A DNA stretch of 64,000 nt from the NCBI GenBank assembly GCA_963693365.1, contig CAVNZM010000009.1, positions 2,852,001 through 2,916,000 on the forward strand, read 5' to 3'. Shown here piece by piece: positions 25,585 to 40,662 of the stretch. This stretch comes from Amoebidium appalachense. Taxonomy: Eukaryota > Ichthyosporea. The notes under the pieces were generated by a model. It was not told the DNA's origin and ran no database searches. It worked only from the letters and a program-made list of their open reading frames with translations. Position 1 is the stretch's first letter. Each line of letters starts with the position of its first letter. The translations under genes and the position numbers were made by a program.

Positions 25585-27054
25585 ATGATACCCCGGCGGT
25601 ACCACCGTGACACCACATGTACACACGAACAAAAAATTATGCTTAACTTGCCACATGCCCAGGTCACATATGCATCCGAGCTACTCGAAACGACGTGCGA
25701 CCAACATGCCGCGGCGCTTTGCACACAGAATTCACAATGTTGCAATAAAAACACACCAAAGGTTTTAGCATTTCACCCTGATAACTCATTAGTGAAAGCG
25801 GGTGCCGTTGGAGACATAAGTGATGCCACCGGTGCATATCATTTTGTCGTTGTCCCTTGGAGGTTTTGAAAGAACAGGACGGTAGTTGAGTACTTGGGGT
25901 CTGCTACAGAGCCGGAAAATGAAAATGAAATCACAGAAAATGTGATTGGCAACGCAACTACAATGGTGGTGTGGAATCCTTTTACGAGGCCGGGGACAGA
26001 AATGTTAAAAGGAGTACATACGAGGCCTTCAGGTATGTAAGAAACAGTGCAACTCGTGAATACTATGGCATTAATCCAAGTTGTGGTCGTCAAATTGAGT
26101 TTATGTGTTTTGTCCATGAGGGTTGGGGGGGGGGGGGGGGGTAGTGGGGAGTGTGTGTGTGTGTGTGTGGGGGGGGGGGGGGAGGCGGGAGGATCCTATT
26201 TAGTTATAGAGGACGAGGGCGAGGAAATGGGCCACCCACCCACATCAGCCTATGTACGTAGTACTCTATTCGTAACTAGTACTAGTCGGTGCTAAGAAAG
26301 GTTGTGAATGGGAAGAGGTCCAAATTGTGAAGGCCCAGAATAGAATTCCATTCTATTACATACTTAGTCTAAATTACTGATTCGAAGACTGTAGGACAGA
26401 ATAAAGCGAGAAGGTCAAAGGGGGGAGAGGTGTGTGTGTGGGGGGGGGGGAGGGGGGGGGGGCAAATTAGTCAGGCCAGTGCCTACAAAACGAGAGTTGT
26501 GTAGGTCTATACGAAGCCTTTTCGAATTTCACCAAGTGTCTTGCGGAATAATATTTGAAGTGAGCGAGAGCCAAGTGCCTCTGGCAGATCTTCCCTCTAA
26601 CCGTGAAATTACCTCTGAATATTGCTGAATGTTTCCTCCCTCCTATGATTGACGGTGGCTAAATTATCGTTTTAAAAAAGCGGAGGTACACACACATAGC
26701 ATCATAAGTTACCTATATATGCGCTTAGATTTGGTGACCTTTTTTTTTTTTTGATTTCTGGACTCGGCTTGCATCTAAGTAACTGTTTAGACCAATCATA
26801 ATCATTCTACTAACCTCCACATGACTTTGACAGGAACTAGCATGCGCCTCTGGGAACACCACACACCCAGTAATTATGCACGTATACAACGTAGGGTGGT
26901 CGGGGATGTTTGCATTCTACAAGTATGGAGCAAAGGATTTCCGAAAGGCCACGAACATTACGACGCTGAGAATGCCCGACATGTTTTGGATTCGTGCACC
27001 TGAAGCTCCAAACATCCTGGCCAGAAAAATCGCGCAGGTATGGCTACCACAAAG

Positions 27055-27096
<42 letters not shown>

Positions 27097-27837
27097 ACTC
27101 CTCGAAAAACGTGCAAAGAAAAAAGGGGAAAATTCAATAAAACATCTCGGGGAAGAAAGAGAGAAAGAAAAGGGTGGGGGGGCGGGGAGGGGGGGGAGGA
27201 ATCGAAAAGGAGAAAAAAATCGAACCTTTTAGAAAAAGAATTAGAAGGATGCGCTGTAACACATATATTCATTTGCATGTCATAAGTTGATACGGGAAAT
27301 CCTGATTCGCCTCAAAGCCTTGCGGCAGAATATAGTAGTAAACTTAAAATGGATCATTCAATGACTACTTCAGTGATCGGCTACTTTTCTGCTTGCTCCT
27401 TGTATCGTAGCACCAATAAGCCCATCCCGAGGTAATCGGGCAGACACCCCTAACTCTAACACCCAAAAGCACTCCAAAGCGCCCCCCCTCCCCCCTCCCC
27501 CTCCCCCCCCTCCCCCCCCCCCCCCTCCCTCCACCCTCCCTGTACATTCCCCCCCCTCCCCCCCCCCCCCCCCCCCCCCCCCATCGGATGCAGAAAGCAT
27601 AGGGAAATTTCTTTGACTCCACAATGAACCTCATAAAAGAGGCTTCAACTAACTCCACTAGCCCTGTGAGCTAATTCTCACCCTCCCTTTCTCTCTTCCT
27701 CTCTCTTCCCCCCCCCCCCCCCCCCCCCCTCGCCCTCTCGATCTGTCTCTCCCTCTCGGCAGCCCCCCCTCCCCCCTCAGTGTCTCTTTGTGTCTCTGTC
27801 TCTCCGAGCCCCCCCCTCTTCCTCCCTCCGGTTTTTT

Positions 27838-28025
<188 letters not shown>

Positions 28026-29244
28026 CCCCCCCCCCCCCCCTTCCCCCCCCCCCCCCCCCCCTTCCCCCGGCGTGCGCTCCCCCCCCCCCCCCCCCCCCCA
28101 CCTCTCTAACCCCTCCGATGCTCTTCTCTCTGTGCAGGATGTGTCCGGATTTATGCAAGAGGAGCTCTTCGACCAATCAAAATCCAATACGAGCCTCCTT
28201 GCATACCTGAGCTCTGGGCGTATATCTATAACCGAGGGCGAGGTGTATTCCCAAATGATGTCCCTATTTCGGGTTGATATGAACAAATGGCCCGGTGTTC
28301 CCCTACTGTCCGGCTCGAGCGCCATGATATACAACAAGACAGCAGTCCAGAAAATCGATTTCAATAACACCGGTTTGTGCGGAACTCAGCCTGCAGCGGC
28401 ATGGCTCAAGGCGCTAAATATGCGGTCTTTTTCGGCAGTCACCAAGTGGCCACCTTCACCCGATGATGCGTATGCGTCCTACGATTCTTTACTCGCGAAA
28501 AGGTTCACTCCACTCATTTCATGGTCGGGCGGGCTGCAGTGCCTTATGGCGGGTTTAAAGAATTTCTCTTCTGGGTTTCCTTTGGAGTTCGATTCTGGTT
28601 ATGACGACGATTACGTGATTATGGTGCCGGTCATGTTCGGTAATCAAAATCCGATGTTGAAGAATATTTTTGCAGATGAACAAGGTCGGTATAATTCCAC
28701 AAGAGTCAAGGAATTGATGATGGATGGGAAAGGAAATAAATGGAGGTTTAGTGCAAATGAGGGCGCAAAGAGTTAGGTGGGTACGCTCGGTGAATATATA
28801 AAGAACGGATGGATAAACGCGGACGTATATACCAAGAATGGGCATGTGGGATCCGAGTACAACCCATCGGATCACGTGGTTGGAATTGAAGACAAGATTT
28901 TCAGCCAATCAGTTCCCGAATTTGGAATCCGCAGTTCCGATCGTCCAATGCCGAAGCACCCCGATTACGATTACGTTTTAATGCCGGAGGATAAATCAGC
29001 AATGTTTTTCTACGGCCATTCCATCTCCACCCATTCGTTGCCCCAAGTCACCCTATTGGCCGGACGTCTTATAAAACTACTCGGGGATTTTAACAAACCC
29101 TACCTATTCGCTATGAATACCGCCTTAGATTTCGTGCCCCCCTAAACCCCCAGAGTGCTCCTTAAGTTCTATCCGTACAGCGACAATGGGCCCAAAGTCA
29201 ACACCATGCAGACTGGTCAGCTTGCAGCCATGCCCAAGCATCTG

Positions 29245-29922
29245 GTACACCCCCTCCCCCCTCCCCCCCCCCCCCCCCCCTCCCCTCCCTCCCTGTGCAC
29301 TCCCTCCCCTCCCCCCCTCCCCTCCCCTCCCCCCCGCACCCCTCCCCTCACCCCCCTTCCGCCCTCCCTCGCTTCGCTGGAATACCGTGTATTTGCGGCC
29401 AGGACTCGTTTGTTGCATAGCCTGAGATGCTGGACTGAATAATAGCGTGCGGGTGGGTGGGTAGTGTTCATGCCGTCTGTGGGGAATAATACCCCCTCCC
29501 CCCCCCCCCCCCCCCCCCCCTCCCCTTCCCCTCCCCTCCCCCCCCCCTCCCCCCCCCCCCCTCCCCCCAACCCTCCCTCCCCTCCTTTTCCCTTCCTCCC
29601 CCTCATCACCGCCGCTGCCCCTCCCCCTCCCCCCCCCCCCCCCCCCCCCTCCCTCCCCCCCCCCCTCCCTCCCCCCCCCCCTCCCACACACACACCCTCC
29701 TTCTTTGCCATCCCCGTCTCCACACCGTCACATCCTGCACAGGTACTACACATCCCCTCAGCCTGAGGTGTTATTTGCAACCCCCTCCTGACACCCCCCC
29801 TCCCCAAACACACACACTCAGCTACCTGCACCACGCCATCCCCCCCCCCCTCCCCCCGTCCAACCCCCCACCCTCCTCCTGCACTCCCTTCTCCTTGTAC
29901 ACACACGATTAACAGAAAACCA

Positions 29923-29970
<48 letters not shown>

Positions 29971-30055
29971 CGGTTGAAAGGGGAGGGAAGGGGGGATGGG
30001 GAGGGGGAGGGAATGAGGGAGGGTAAACCGGGAACTGAAAACAACATCCACACAG
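29245..30055 (+). other. Receptor copy 2 intron of C-rich and G-homopolymer DNA
   Basis: The donor GTACAC is followed after six bases by a C-rich tract that continues for about 650 bases, then a G run of about 48 at 29923-29970. The very long GC-rich frames on both strands are compositional. Confidence 0.7.
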
Positions 30056-30327
30056 GAAACATCAGCCAACATGTTTGTTTCACCGCCAGAAATGGTTGAG
30101 GTTGCAGCGGCGTGGCCCTTCCGCGAAATGTTAAAGTCCATTTACGCAAACCGGAACTCCACCGAGGCATCAGCTAAGGCGTGTTCTTTAATATTACACC
30201 CTAATTCCCCTGTGCAACCCGGCCAAGGACTTAACGAACACCTATGATACATGTGACTCTAGTGGTAGGCTGGCCGTGACCTATGGATGGGTGGGAACTG
30301 CAAACGTTACCTGCAGAGACCCTCAAG

Positions 30328-31150
30328 GCGATTCTTCCCCCCCCCCCCCCCCCCCCCCCCCGTCTCCCCCCTCCCCACCCTCCCCACCCCCCCTCCTCCC
30401 CTTACCCGTCCTACCCCTCTCCTCACCCCTCCCCCTCCCCCCCTCCCCCCCTCCCATCCCCTTCCCCTCCCCCTCCCCCCCTCACAAAAAAAAAACCGTC
30501 CCCCTCCCACTGAGAGCTCCCCCTCCCCCCCCCCCCCCCCCCCCCCACTCCCCTCCCCTCCCCCGTCCATCCCCCCTTTCCCCTCCCCTCCCTCCCCCTC
30601 CCCCCTTCCCCTCTCTCACTTCCTCCCTCCCCCCCTCCCAACCACCCCCGGCACCATCACACACCCACCATTCTTCTGTACAGTGCTCCCTCCCCCTCCT
30701 CCCTCCCTCCCCCCACCCACCTCCCCATCCCTGTAGCCATCTTCCTTGCCAAGTCACCGCATGCTCATTCTCCACCTGTCATTCCAAACCCTTCACCGAG
30801 TTTTTATTGTCTATCTTTCGTAACTTGCACCACATTCTCTCTTCCCCCCCCCCCCCCCCCCCACACCCATTCCCGCTCTCCTTTCTTCATCCCCCCGTCC
30901 GCCCCCCCCCCTCCTCCTTCCCCCTCCGTCCCCCCTCCCCCTCCCCCTGCCGGCCCCTCACTTCCCCCTTATCCCCCCCTCCCCCTAGCCTCACCTCCCA
31001 CCTATTCCCATCCCAAAATCTGCATGCTCCCCTACCCCCCCCCCCCCCCCCCCCCCCCCCAACCACCACCACCACCACTACAAAAATAACGGACAGACAA
31101 TAAAAAAAACCACGACTGCCCACACACTCCGTGTACTTTGCCTCTCCTGT

Positions 31151-31184
<34 letters not shown>

Positions 31185-31592
31185 ATCCCCCGCCACCCCC
31201 TTCTCGCTCCCCCCCTCCCCCTACCCTTCCAATCCTCCTCCGCCACTCCCCTCCACCATTCTTCCACGCTTCACTTTCCAATTTCTTCTAACACAAACCT
31301 TCGATCTAACTGTACTAGATCGAGCCTAGTTTTGCCACCTTATAATTAACTGCCGTGATCAATTTAGACATAAATCAAGTGCCCCTAGGAGCCAATCAGA
31401 TTACAGGGTCCTGTTTTTTAGGGCGACAGCACAAATTTTCTATTGGCAAGCAGCCCACTGGCCAACATTCGGTACAAAGTTTGCCATTATATAAATGTAC
31501 AGATATGTACTTTATTAGCTTAAAATAGGTAGCATAATATGTGAGATTAATTTTCGAAAGCTTATTGGATATCCCCATCTCCCCAACCCCAG
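30328..31592 (+). other. Receptor copy 2 last intron
   Basis: C-rich tracts to about 31270, then unique AT-rich sequence to the acceptor CCCCAG at 31592. The first two bases are GC rather than GT; exon phases on both sides agree only with this boundary. Confidence 0.5.
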
Positions 31593-32797
31593 GTCTTCTA
31601 CCCAAAGAGCCAATCATCGTCGATTGCCGCCCCAGCTACCTGCCCCGAGCCTCGGGAGAGGTCCAAGCCATGTTCGCCCTATCAGGAATTGGTTTGATTT
31701 TATGCGCCGCCGCCGCCGCCGCCGTTTTAAACTACCGACAACATAAAACCATGAAATCTGCTTCGCCGCTCTATTGCATAACAATGATAATCGGCGCCGC
31801 GCTACTCTTCGCGTCCATGTTTGTTTTTCCTGGGCCCCCGGAAACGCGACGTCTGCTCGCCGGATATTGGTTGTTTTTCATTGGTGGGGGCCTTCTTTTC
31901 GGGTCGCTATTGGTCAAGCTGGCCCGAATCTATCTCTGCTTCCAACCGTTGCGATTCCGCACTCGATTAACCGATGGACGGCTACTAATCCCGCTCGGAC
32001 TCCTGATTGCTATCGAGGTGCTTCTATTGGCTATCCTCACCGGAACGTGCGGCGATCGATTCTCGATGAAATCGATAATCTATGCAGTTCTGATTACGAT
32101 GGAAGGTGTTTCCGCCGACCTCTCGACCGTCCAATTAGATGCGGCAGATATCCCGACCAACGGAGCGTTTATCGCGCTTTTGGCCTATAACCTTCTCCTT
32201 CTTGCGTCAACGTGCGGAGTCAGCATGAAACTCTCCAAAGTCCCGAGCGCATACAACGAGGGACCTATGCTTTTGGCCATATCCTACGTTTTGGGCCTTG
32301 CTCTAGCCGTCGTCGCGCCCATGTTGGTCGTTTTTGCAAACCGCACGTCGAAATACCTTTTGGTCGCGTGCGCGACGTTTATTGCTCTTACTCTTGCAAT
32401 CACTTTGTTTTTCCTTCCTAAACTTCTTGCTATTCTTGACATACACACGTTTGGTTTTTCCTCCCCTTCTAAAAATACGCATTCCGCTAGCACTATCAAA
32501 TATGGTGTTAAGGATAAACCGTGCGCCTTGCAACCTACAACGTCTTCAATGACACTCTTTATATATATGGCGACGCGAACGGCATCGTTGCTCACTTTTG
32601 CAGGGCATGAAACCGCGGAAACCGGCAAAAATACAGGGGGGAAAGACCGGGAAACGTTATGTCGAAACGTTATGTACAAGAGGGAGAGGGCAGGACAGTT
32701 GGCTGAGATGAAGAAAGAGTTGGAGGAAGCAATCAAACACAACACGGCTGCACTGGAAAATATTCGCCATCGCTATAATATATCACAAGGCATTTAG

Positions 32798-35322
32798 CCT
32801 ATATTATCTACCAATTGCATAATCATAATGGTTAGGCCCCCTGATATGACGAAAAGCTACTAATATTAATGGTCAACAACTTTATATCTCACTCCTTTCT
32901 TTCGTTTTCTTTATTATTATTATTTATTTGGGGGGAGGAGGGGGGCGGGGTAGATTCACTATATTTTGTCTCTGAGGCTTTGTGAGCCAATATCAAGTTG
33001 CATAATCATAACGGCTAGTCTCGACACGAGGAAGGTCTAAAAATGACCAAAAATTAAATTCCCTCCTTTCAAGTTCCTTCTTCTTCTTCTCCTCCTCCTC
33101 CTCCTCCTCTTCCTCCTCCACCACCACCTCCTTCTCCTCCTCCTCCTCCTCCTTCTCCTCCTTCTCCTTCTTCTCTCTACCTCTTCATTTTTTTCTTTTC
33201 TTTTTTTTTTTTTTTTTTTTTTGGGGGGGGGGGGGGGGGGAGGGAGGGGGGGGAGGGGGGGGGGGGGGGGGGGGGACCGCAAATTCGCTATATTATATCT
33301 CAGGGCACTTTGTGAGTCTACTATCTATCTTGCATGACGTTTACTTTGACATGGGGAAAAGTTGTTGATGACCAAAAACTTTAACTTTTCTTTTCCCCCA
33401 CTTCTTTCCTTTCCCTCTCTTTTTCTCACTTTTCTTATCTTCCTTTTTCTTTTCGTTTCCTTTCTTTTTTTTTTCTTAAGAGGGGGGAAGGGGAAGGGGG
33501 GGGGGGGGGGGGAAGGGGGGGGGGGGGGGGGGGGGGGGGGGGAAGGGGGCAGGAGAATAAAAAAAACATCACACACGGTTTGGAACTTGATAGCCAATTA
33601 TTATTGTTGTTAGTTGCCAGAGTGTAACCTTTGACACAAAACTTCTGCAGTCTCGAACATCTTTAAGATAGTGTACACCCTAATTGCCGTCTAATTAGTA
33701 AAGGTATACGACTTTTATTTTATTTATTTCATTTTATTTATTTTATCACGTTTTGTTCCCGGAGGGCCTTTTCAGGCCCTCTAGGGAAACTACCGTCTAC
33801 CACACAGCACCGACAGTACACTAGTTAAGGTGTTATTATAAAGGTATACGACAATTCCTCTATTCTTAAGTGAATATATATAAATCCCCAGCATGCAGCT
33901 GTGTGTGAGGTTTAGCCGGGGCTGCATACACCTTTGATCATGATCTTGAACGGTTGGCGACCGGGACGAGGGGCAGTGCTCCCACCGTTTCCCAAAATAT
34001 ACCGTGCAAACCAAAACAAAAAAAGGATCAACCGTCACAATAATAATCTCGCCTAATTGACTAACTGATTTCACATTTTATCCCCCCCCCCCGGGGGCCC
34101 CTTCAAAACTCCCACCTCCTACACCACCAAGGGCTTCCCCTTGCCTTGGGCTTCTGGGTGTGCGCGCACACTGGCAGTGTGTGGATGAGCAGATGGTGTG
34201 TGTGTGTGAGGGGGGTGACGGTACATGTATGTCTTTGTGTGCGTGTCACGGTGTGGACACGTGACACATGTTGTGAGCTTATATGCACGCGTATGCACAC
34301 GTGCACGTGTGTATGTGTGTGTGACTGTGTGCCTGTGTGTGCGTGTGCCATGTGTGTGTATGTGTGTGTGTGTGTGTGTGTGTGCGTGTGTGTGTGTGCG
34401 TGTGTGTCACGGTGTGTTGGGGGTGGGGGGTTGGGGCCGGGGGAAGGGAGGGATTTGGGGGGGGTGGAGGGGGGGCGAGCGGAGAAAGCCGGGGGCAGGG
34501 GGGGGGGGGAGGTATGGTCAAGAGGGGGGGGGGGGGGGGGGGGAGGGGGGGTATGGTCAAGAGGAAAGGGGGGGGGGGGGGGGGCATGGGACAGTGTTGC
34601 GACATCAGATTGGAATGTCGCTCACCGGCGATATGTAGTCCGGGGGCCCCACCGTTCAGTGGACTATGCCACGAGGTGATAGCCCCGGATTTACTAAACG
34701 GGGCCGTGAGAGAGCGGGATCTGTAGTACTGGATCAAAAATATAACTCTTACGTAAAAATATATTATTAAATTACTAGGTTTGTGCAGCTAGGATACGCA
34801 AAATCTTCAAGCGAACCCAGCTGCTCAGCTCGTGTAATGCTCTCACTGTTGTAGATACTCTCAGGGCAACGCGTCACCACATGGCAGGGTTAGACAATAC
34901 CCGGAAAATACCCTACAAAATACCCCACCCCGAAAACAAAATACCCCACTTGCTGAGGGGCGGGGTACTCTACCTTGGGCGACTAGGGTACTATGGGGTA
35001 CACAAGGGTTAAAGAGTATACATGCAAGGTTTTTGTGTCTATATATGTCTGCCTGGCTGCCTCTGTGAAGTTACCTACATGAAAAAGCACAGTTTCTGGG
35101 GGTCTGTTCAATCCCGGATATTGAGGGCATTGATTACAAACACTTGTCTATCTCTAATCTGAAATATCTCGTTCTATCGTCACAGAATATCTGCACAGTG
35201 CCTATTTGGATTTCAATCGGTGGCTTTCGGGCGGGCTCGGGCGGACCGGCCTGGGGCCCGCCCGCCGGGGGGAGAAGATGGGGGCCCCGGCCGGAGAGAG
35301 AGCCTCGGAGGGGAGGGGGAGG

Positions 35323-35354
<32 letters not shown>

Positions 35355-35880
35355 TACAGGGGGGGGGGTTGTTAAGATTAGGAAGGCAATTATCAGTAAT
35401 GCGTAAGGGAGGGTTGAAAGGTGCTTGCTTAGTTATATGTAAGTCTCTTTGATGCTCAGTGCCATTTGCAAGGAATGGGGGAAGGGAGCGAAGGATATCG
35501 ATTGGAGGAAGGGCGGGAGGGAGCGAAGGATATCGATTGGAGGAAGGGCGGGAGGGGGGTGGGGTTGGGGTGGGGTTGGGGCGGGGGGGCGGGGCGTTGA
35601 ACAGAGGGTCAGAGAAGGAAGATACATACTGCGCGCTTGTGTGTGTGTGGGGGGGGGGGAGGGGGAGAGACAAAGGACGTTTGGAAAGTTGGCTGGGTGC
35701 CTGGTCCGGAGGGGCCGGCGGAGGAGGGGGGGACAACGAGAGGGATTATACGTCACGGTTGGAGCTGGAAAGAAAGCCCAGTTGCCTGTAGGCGGAGGAG
35801 ACAGGCAGAGAGAGAGCTGGAAAGGTAGTGAGGGAGGGGGTGGGGAAGGGGGGGAGAGGGGGTAACTTCAGAGAGAAAGA
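32798..35880. other. Spacer between receptor copy 2 and the transporter
   Basis: Holds CTC/CTT trinucleotide repeats (about 33078-33175), G runs near 33223-33275 and 33498-33542, TG/CA DNA at 34155-34415, an imperfect 35-bp direct repeat at 35486 and 35521, and a short inverted repeat AGGGCC...GGCCCT near 33763-33780. No gene recognised. Confidence 0.5.
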
Positions 35881-36666
<786 letters not shown>

Positions 36667-37154
36667 CAGATCTCTAGAAGGGGGTGCGCGGGCGCCCCAG
36701 GAAGGGAAGTGATCGTAAGAGAAATCAACACGAGAGACTTATCTAAGAAAGGACCACAAGCTAGAGACGAGAGAACTTGGCACACAGGAATCGGTGCGAA
36801 TGTGGTCACACTAGGTAAAGCTTTTCAGCGGGCGGTGCGCTGCGCGCGCCTCTATTCATTAAAGTTAGTCAGCAACACAGTGTCTCTATGCTGAGAAAAA
36901 CAGGCGATTATAACACCTAAACGAAAGTATTAGACTGGCTGTCTCAGGTTATAATGTTGCGGGTAGGCGGGTGGTTACATGCGTGGTGAAAAACAAGACT
37001 GAGTTTTCACCTGAACCATGTGTGTTTTGGCTTCTCGGGCTGCCTGCTACAGGATATATTTACATATTAGCGGATAGGTATACATTAATATATCTGATTT
37101 ATCCAAATTATGTATATCCCGGAAATACCCCACCTTTCGCGAGGCCAAAATGCG

Positions 37155-37162
37155 TGACGTCA
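37155..37162. promoter_or_regulatory. Palindromic TGACGTCA (CRE-like) site
   Basis: A perfect cAMP-response-element-type octamer about 485 bases upstream of the transporter start codon. A regulatory role is inferred from the sequence match only. Confidence 0.25.
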
Positions 37163-37646
37163 CAAAACCTCGACTATGAAACCCAAATGTCGAACCCTGC
37201 CGCGTGCAGTGCGTAAAGCCACAACTATTGGATTTAAATCATGCATGCATTTTGATTTTTTGCTTTTTGGATCCCCGGTGTCGTCATCACAGCACTAGTC
37301 TAAAGACGCTTCACGAAATCATGAAATGTTGCTTCTAACAGCGGTGTATGAGTGTACAATCACGCATATGATGAAAGACTAGTGTCAGTCTATTCGCACC
37401 AGCGCCAGGCTGTGTCACACAGGAAACATGTGAAAACGGCGAGTTCACTTATTAGCGTGGTTTATTTCATCTTTGGGTGCCCCACATGCCCTGAACGGCC
37501 CACATGGTTTCACTGCCGGGCATGCCGTTTCGAGCAGGGCAACACCATAATGGTTTGCGGGATAGATCATAATATAGGTATATAGGTATAACATAGTTTA
37601 TAAACTGTGTATTCAGAGCTGTTCGTAGCTCTCTAAATAATAAAAA

Positions 37647-38355
37647 ATGACCCCAAGCACTCAAAATAACCAAGTAACGAGCAGCAATTCAGAAAAGACC
37701 ACAGCAACGCTCACAAACATGGAAGAGCCAACTGCACTAAATCCTTCAGATCCGGCGCTCAAGAAAAAGCCCATCTCCTCTCCATCAGAAACTGGAGCTA
37801 TAGTTGTTGCACCCTCTCTTGGAGATGGCATGCGTGTAGATACATCTGAAGTCAACAAGACCAATCCTGCTCGTCCTTCAAACAGGGTAGCGCTGTTCAT
37901 GGTTCTGTTTTCGTTTGGTGTTTTGCTAACGACATCCGGAGTGGTTTTTGGGTATGCGGCAATAAAACCTGTGCTCATCAGCGAAGGTGCCTACTCTCAT
38001 GCATGCGTTGGTGTGCCCAACTATGATCCGAAGGTCGGCTGCACAGATCAATTACTCCAGTTGAACTTGATGATTATTCTCGTTCCGGTCGTTATGAACG
38101 TGGCAACACTGATTGGTATTGCTGGAGACAGGTTCGGCCCCAGATTCATGAGTGTGCTGGGAACGTTGATATACAGCACCGGGTTAATTGTGTTGGCATT
38201 CTCTTCCGCAAGCTTTTCAGGTGCGTTCTCCTCTTCCCTTTTTGTTTCTGATAGCGAGCTTTTCTTCCCCCCCTCTTCCCCCCCCCCCCCCCCCCCCGCC
38301 TCTCCCAACTCCCCCTCCCCTGCTTCCGCCCCCTCCCCTCCCCTCCCCCTCCCCC

Positions 38356-38386
<31 letters not shown>

Positions 38387-39380
38387 AAAAAAAAAAAAAA
38401 AAAAGGTATTGGGTCGACGGGGCCGTAGGCGAGCTCTCTGACAAGAGGTCTAGGTACAAGCAGAGCTGGCCGAGGTGTGTGGGTGCACGTGCACGTGTGT
38501 GTGTGTGTGTCTGTGTGTGTGTGTGTGTGTGTGTAAGTGTGTGTAGGTGCACACGAACATGTCTTTGTGTGTGTGTGTGTGTGCGTTTGTGAGTGGTCCA
38601 TGAGTGGGTGGGTGGTTGTGGTTTCCCCTTTCCCTCCATCCCCCCCCGTGTGCTTGTGCATAGTTCCTTGGTTTCCAAACGTTAGCGCGTGTGTGTGTGC
38701 CTGTGTGTGTGTGTGTGTGTGCCGTGCACATACTTTTGTGCCTTGTATATGTGTGCATATGCATACAATAATATGTGTGCACGCTTGATGGTTTGTGTTT
38801 TTTTGTTAACATGAATCTGGGTGGTTGGGTGCATGTGGCTTGGTGTGTGCTGGTGTTGATGTTTGGACACCTGCTTCTAGTGAGTGCTTGGGGTACAAGT
38901 CTCCATGTGTTGCCCGGGGCTTTGGGTGTGTATGTGTGTGTGTATGTTGGTGAGTGGGTGGAAAGGGGGTGGGTAAAGGGGATGGGGATGGGGGGGGGGG
39001 GGGGGGGGGGGGGGGTTAGTGATGGGAGAATTCTCGTTTGCATGGTTGGCGGCAGTGATGCAGAGGCTGAGGGAGAAATTTGGGGAAGAGAAAGGGAGGT
39101 GGTTTGGGATGGACACGCAAGAATATGCATGGTGCTTTCGGCCGAGACACGTTCTCTCTCATCAAGGCGCATTGGCAGTGTGTACATGTGGTTAACTGCC
39201 TGAGCGAAATAAGGAGCATGGTGTTTTGTGTTTTGCCTATGTAGCGGTTTGGTTTGATAGCGCCGTCGGATTGCTATGAGTGTGTGTTAACCAAGTAGGT
39301 GGTGTGCCTGTCCTTGAGGTAAATCGTACACGCATGTACATGTTTGTATGTGGCTCTGTGATGGTTCTGACGGGTGGTCT

Positions 39381-39411
<31 letters not shown>

Positions 39412-39496
39412 TCCCCCTCCCCTCTTTGCTGGCCAAACACCATCAACAAACACCACCCCATACACACACACACATCCACACACACACACACAAAAT

Positions 39497-39538
<42 letters not shown>

Positions 39539-40662
39539 TTTCTCCCCCCCCCCCCCCCCCCCAAAAAAAAAATAATAAAATAAAATAAAAAACCACAAAC
39601 ACACAATCCAACCAAACCCCTACAGGCTACCTTGCCGGGTTCTGCTGTCTCGCATTTGGCGGCTGCACGATATTCCTCGCCTTTCTCCACCTTGCAACTC
39701 TATTCCCCAAACGTATGGGTATGATCAACAGCATGTTGAACGGGGCATTTGACGCTTCTACCATCCTTATGACAATGTTTAAAATCGTGGTGGATGAAAC
39801 GGGAATCACTCTGAGAATACTGTGGTTGTGTTGTCTCACGGTGCCCATAATGAACATATTTTTCTCGTTTTTCTTCATTTCTCCGATACCAATCTCCTAC
39901 GCTCCCGTAGAGAATACCGCTGCTTCGGTGGAAAAGGACAGTACGATTATCGAACCACAAAAGAAAAAACGGTCCGGCCCGCCCCCACTATACAATCTCC
40001 AAAATTTGGGTTGGAAACAACAGTTGCTCTCACCCGAACTTCTACTTGCGATTGTGTTTATCGCAATCAATGAAATTAGGATGATTTTCTACATTGCAAC
40101 AATAGGCGAGCAGCTTACGGACATGTTTGGTCTGGGCGAACACCGGGAGAAGATCGCAAATTTCTTCGATCTCGCGCTCCCGATCCAGAGCCTGATCTGC
40201 GTACCGTTGGTGGGTGTAATCCTGGATCGGTTGGGTCTTATTGCTATCTTCTGGACGGTCGCGGTTTCACAACTGATATCCGGTGCGCTTCAACTCGTTC
40301 CTATATGGTGGATTCAGATGCCCCAGATCATGATTTTCATATTTTTCCGCGCGTGTTTGTACGCGGCGGTGGCGGATTATTGCGGGCGTATGTTCGGTTA
40401 TGCGACGTTTGGTCGCACCTACGCTGCGATAATGTGCACTTCCGGGCTAGCGAATATTGTGTCGTATGGGTTTGATTACACTGCAAAAAACGTTTTGAAT
40501 GGGAGCTATTTTTGGATTAATTTGCCCCTTACGCTGTGGTCTCCTTTAACGTTTGTCCTGCCAATCTACCTTACGCGAAAGAATAGGCGTATTCAGAGAG
40601 AGTTAAAGAATGCTGCTATTAGTCGAACTGCGCCTACAACTAGTACGGCGGCCGAATGCTGA
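37647..40662 (+). CDS. Major facilitator superfamily transporter, SLC43/FMP42-like
   Basis: Two exons, 37647-38220 and 39626-40662, join in phase (1611 nt, 536 aa). Residues 1-80 are a hydrophilic Ser/Thr/Pro-rich N-terminus. Helix 1 is VALFMVLFSFGVLLTTSGVV. A Cys-containing loop follows, then helix 2 and the loop GDRFGPR, the MFS motif A between helices 2 and 3. Exon 2 starts in helix 4 and carries LFPKRMGMINSMLNGAFDAS, characteristic of amino-acid-transporter-like SLC43 and fungal FMP42 members. A charged central loop (EKDSTIIEPQKKKR) separates the halves. The C-half has VGVILDRLG and FGRTYAAIMCTSGLAN. A plasma-membrane or organelle uniporter for amino acids is the family-based guess; the substrate is unknown. 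The 1405-base intron (donor GTGCGT, acceptor CTACAG) is CA/TG and C homopolymer. The start ATG lies shortly after an in-frame stop. Confidence 0.92.

Noticed and set aside
26434-26628. 64-codon frame between receptor copy 2 exons
   Set aside because: Its Cys-Arg start recalls copy 1 exon 2, but the exon at 26834-27037 already accounts for that segment and aligns better.
29217-31103. Long Pro- or Gly-rich frames on both strands
   Set aside because: Product of C/G homopolymers; same argument for frames at 45118-46122, 48544-49296 and 19258-19963.
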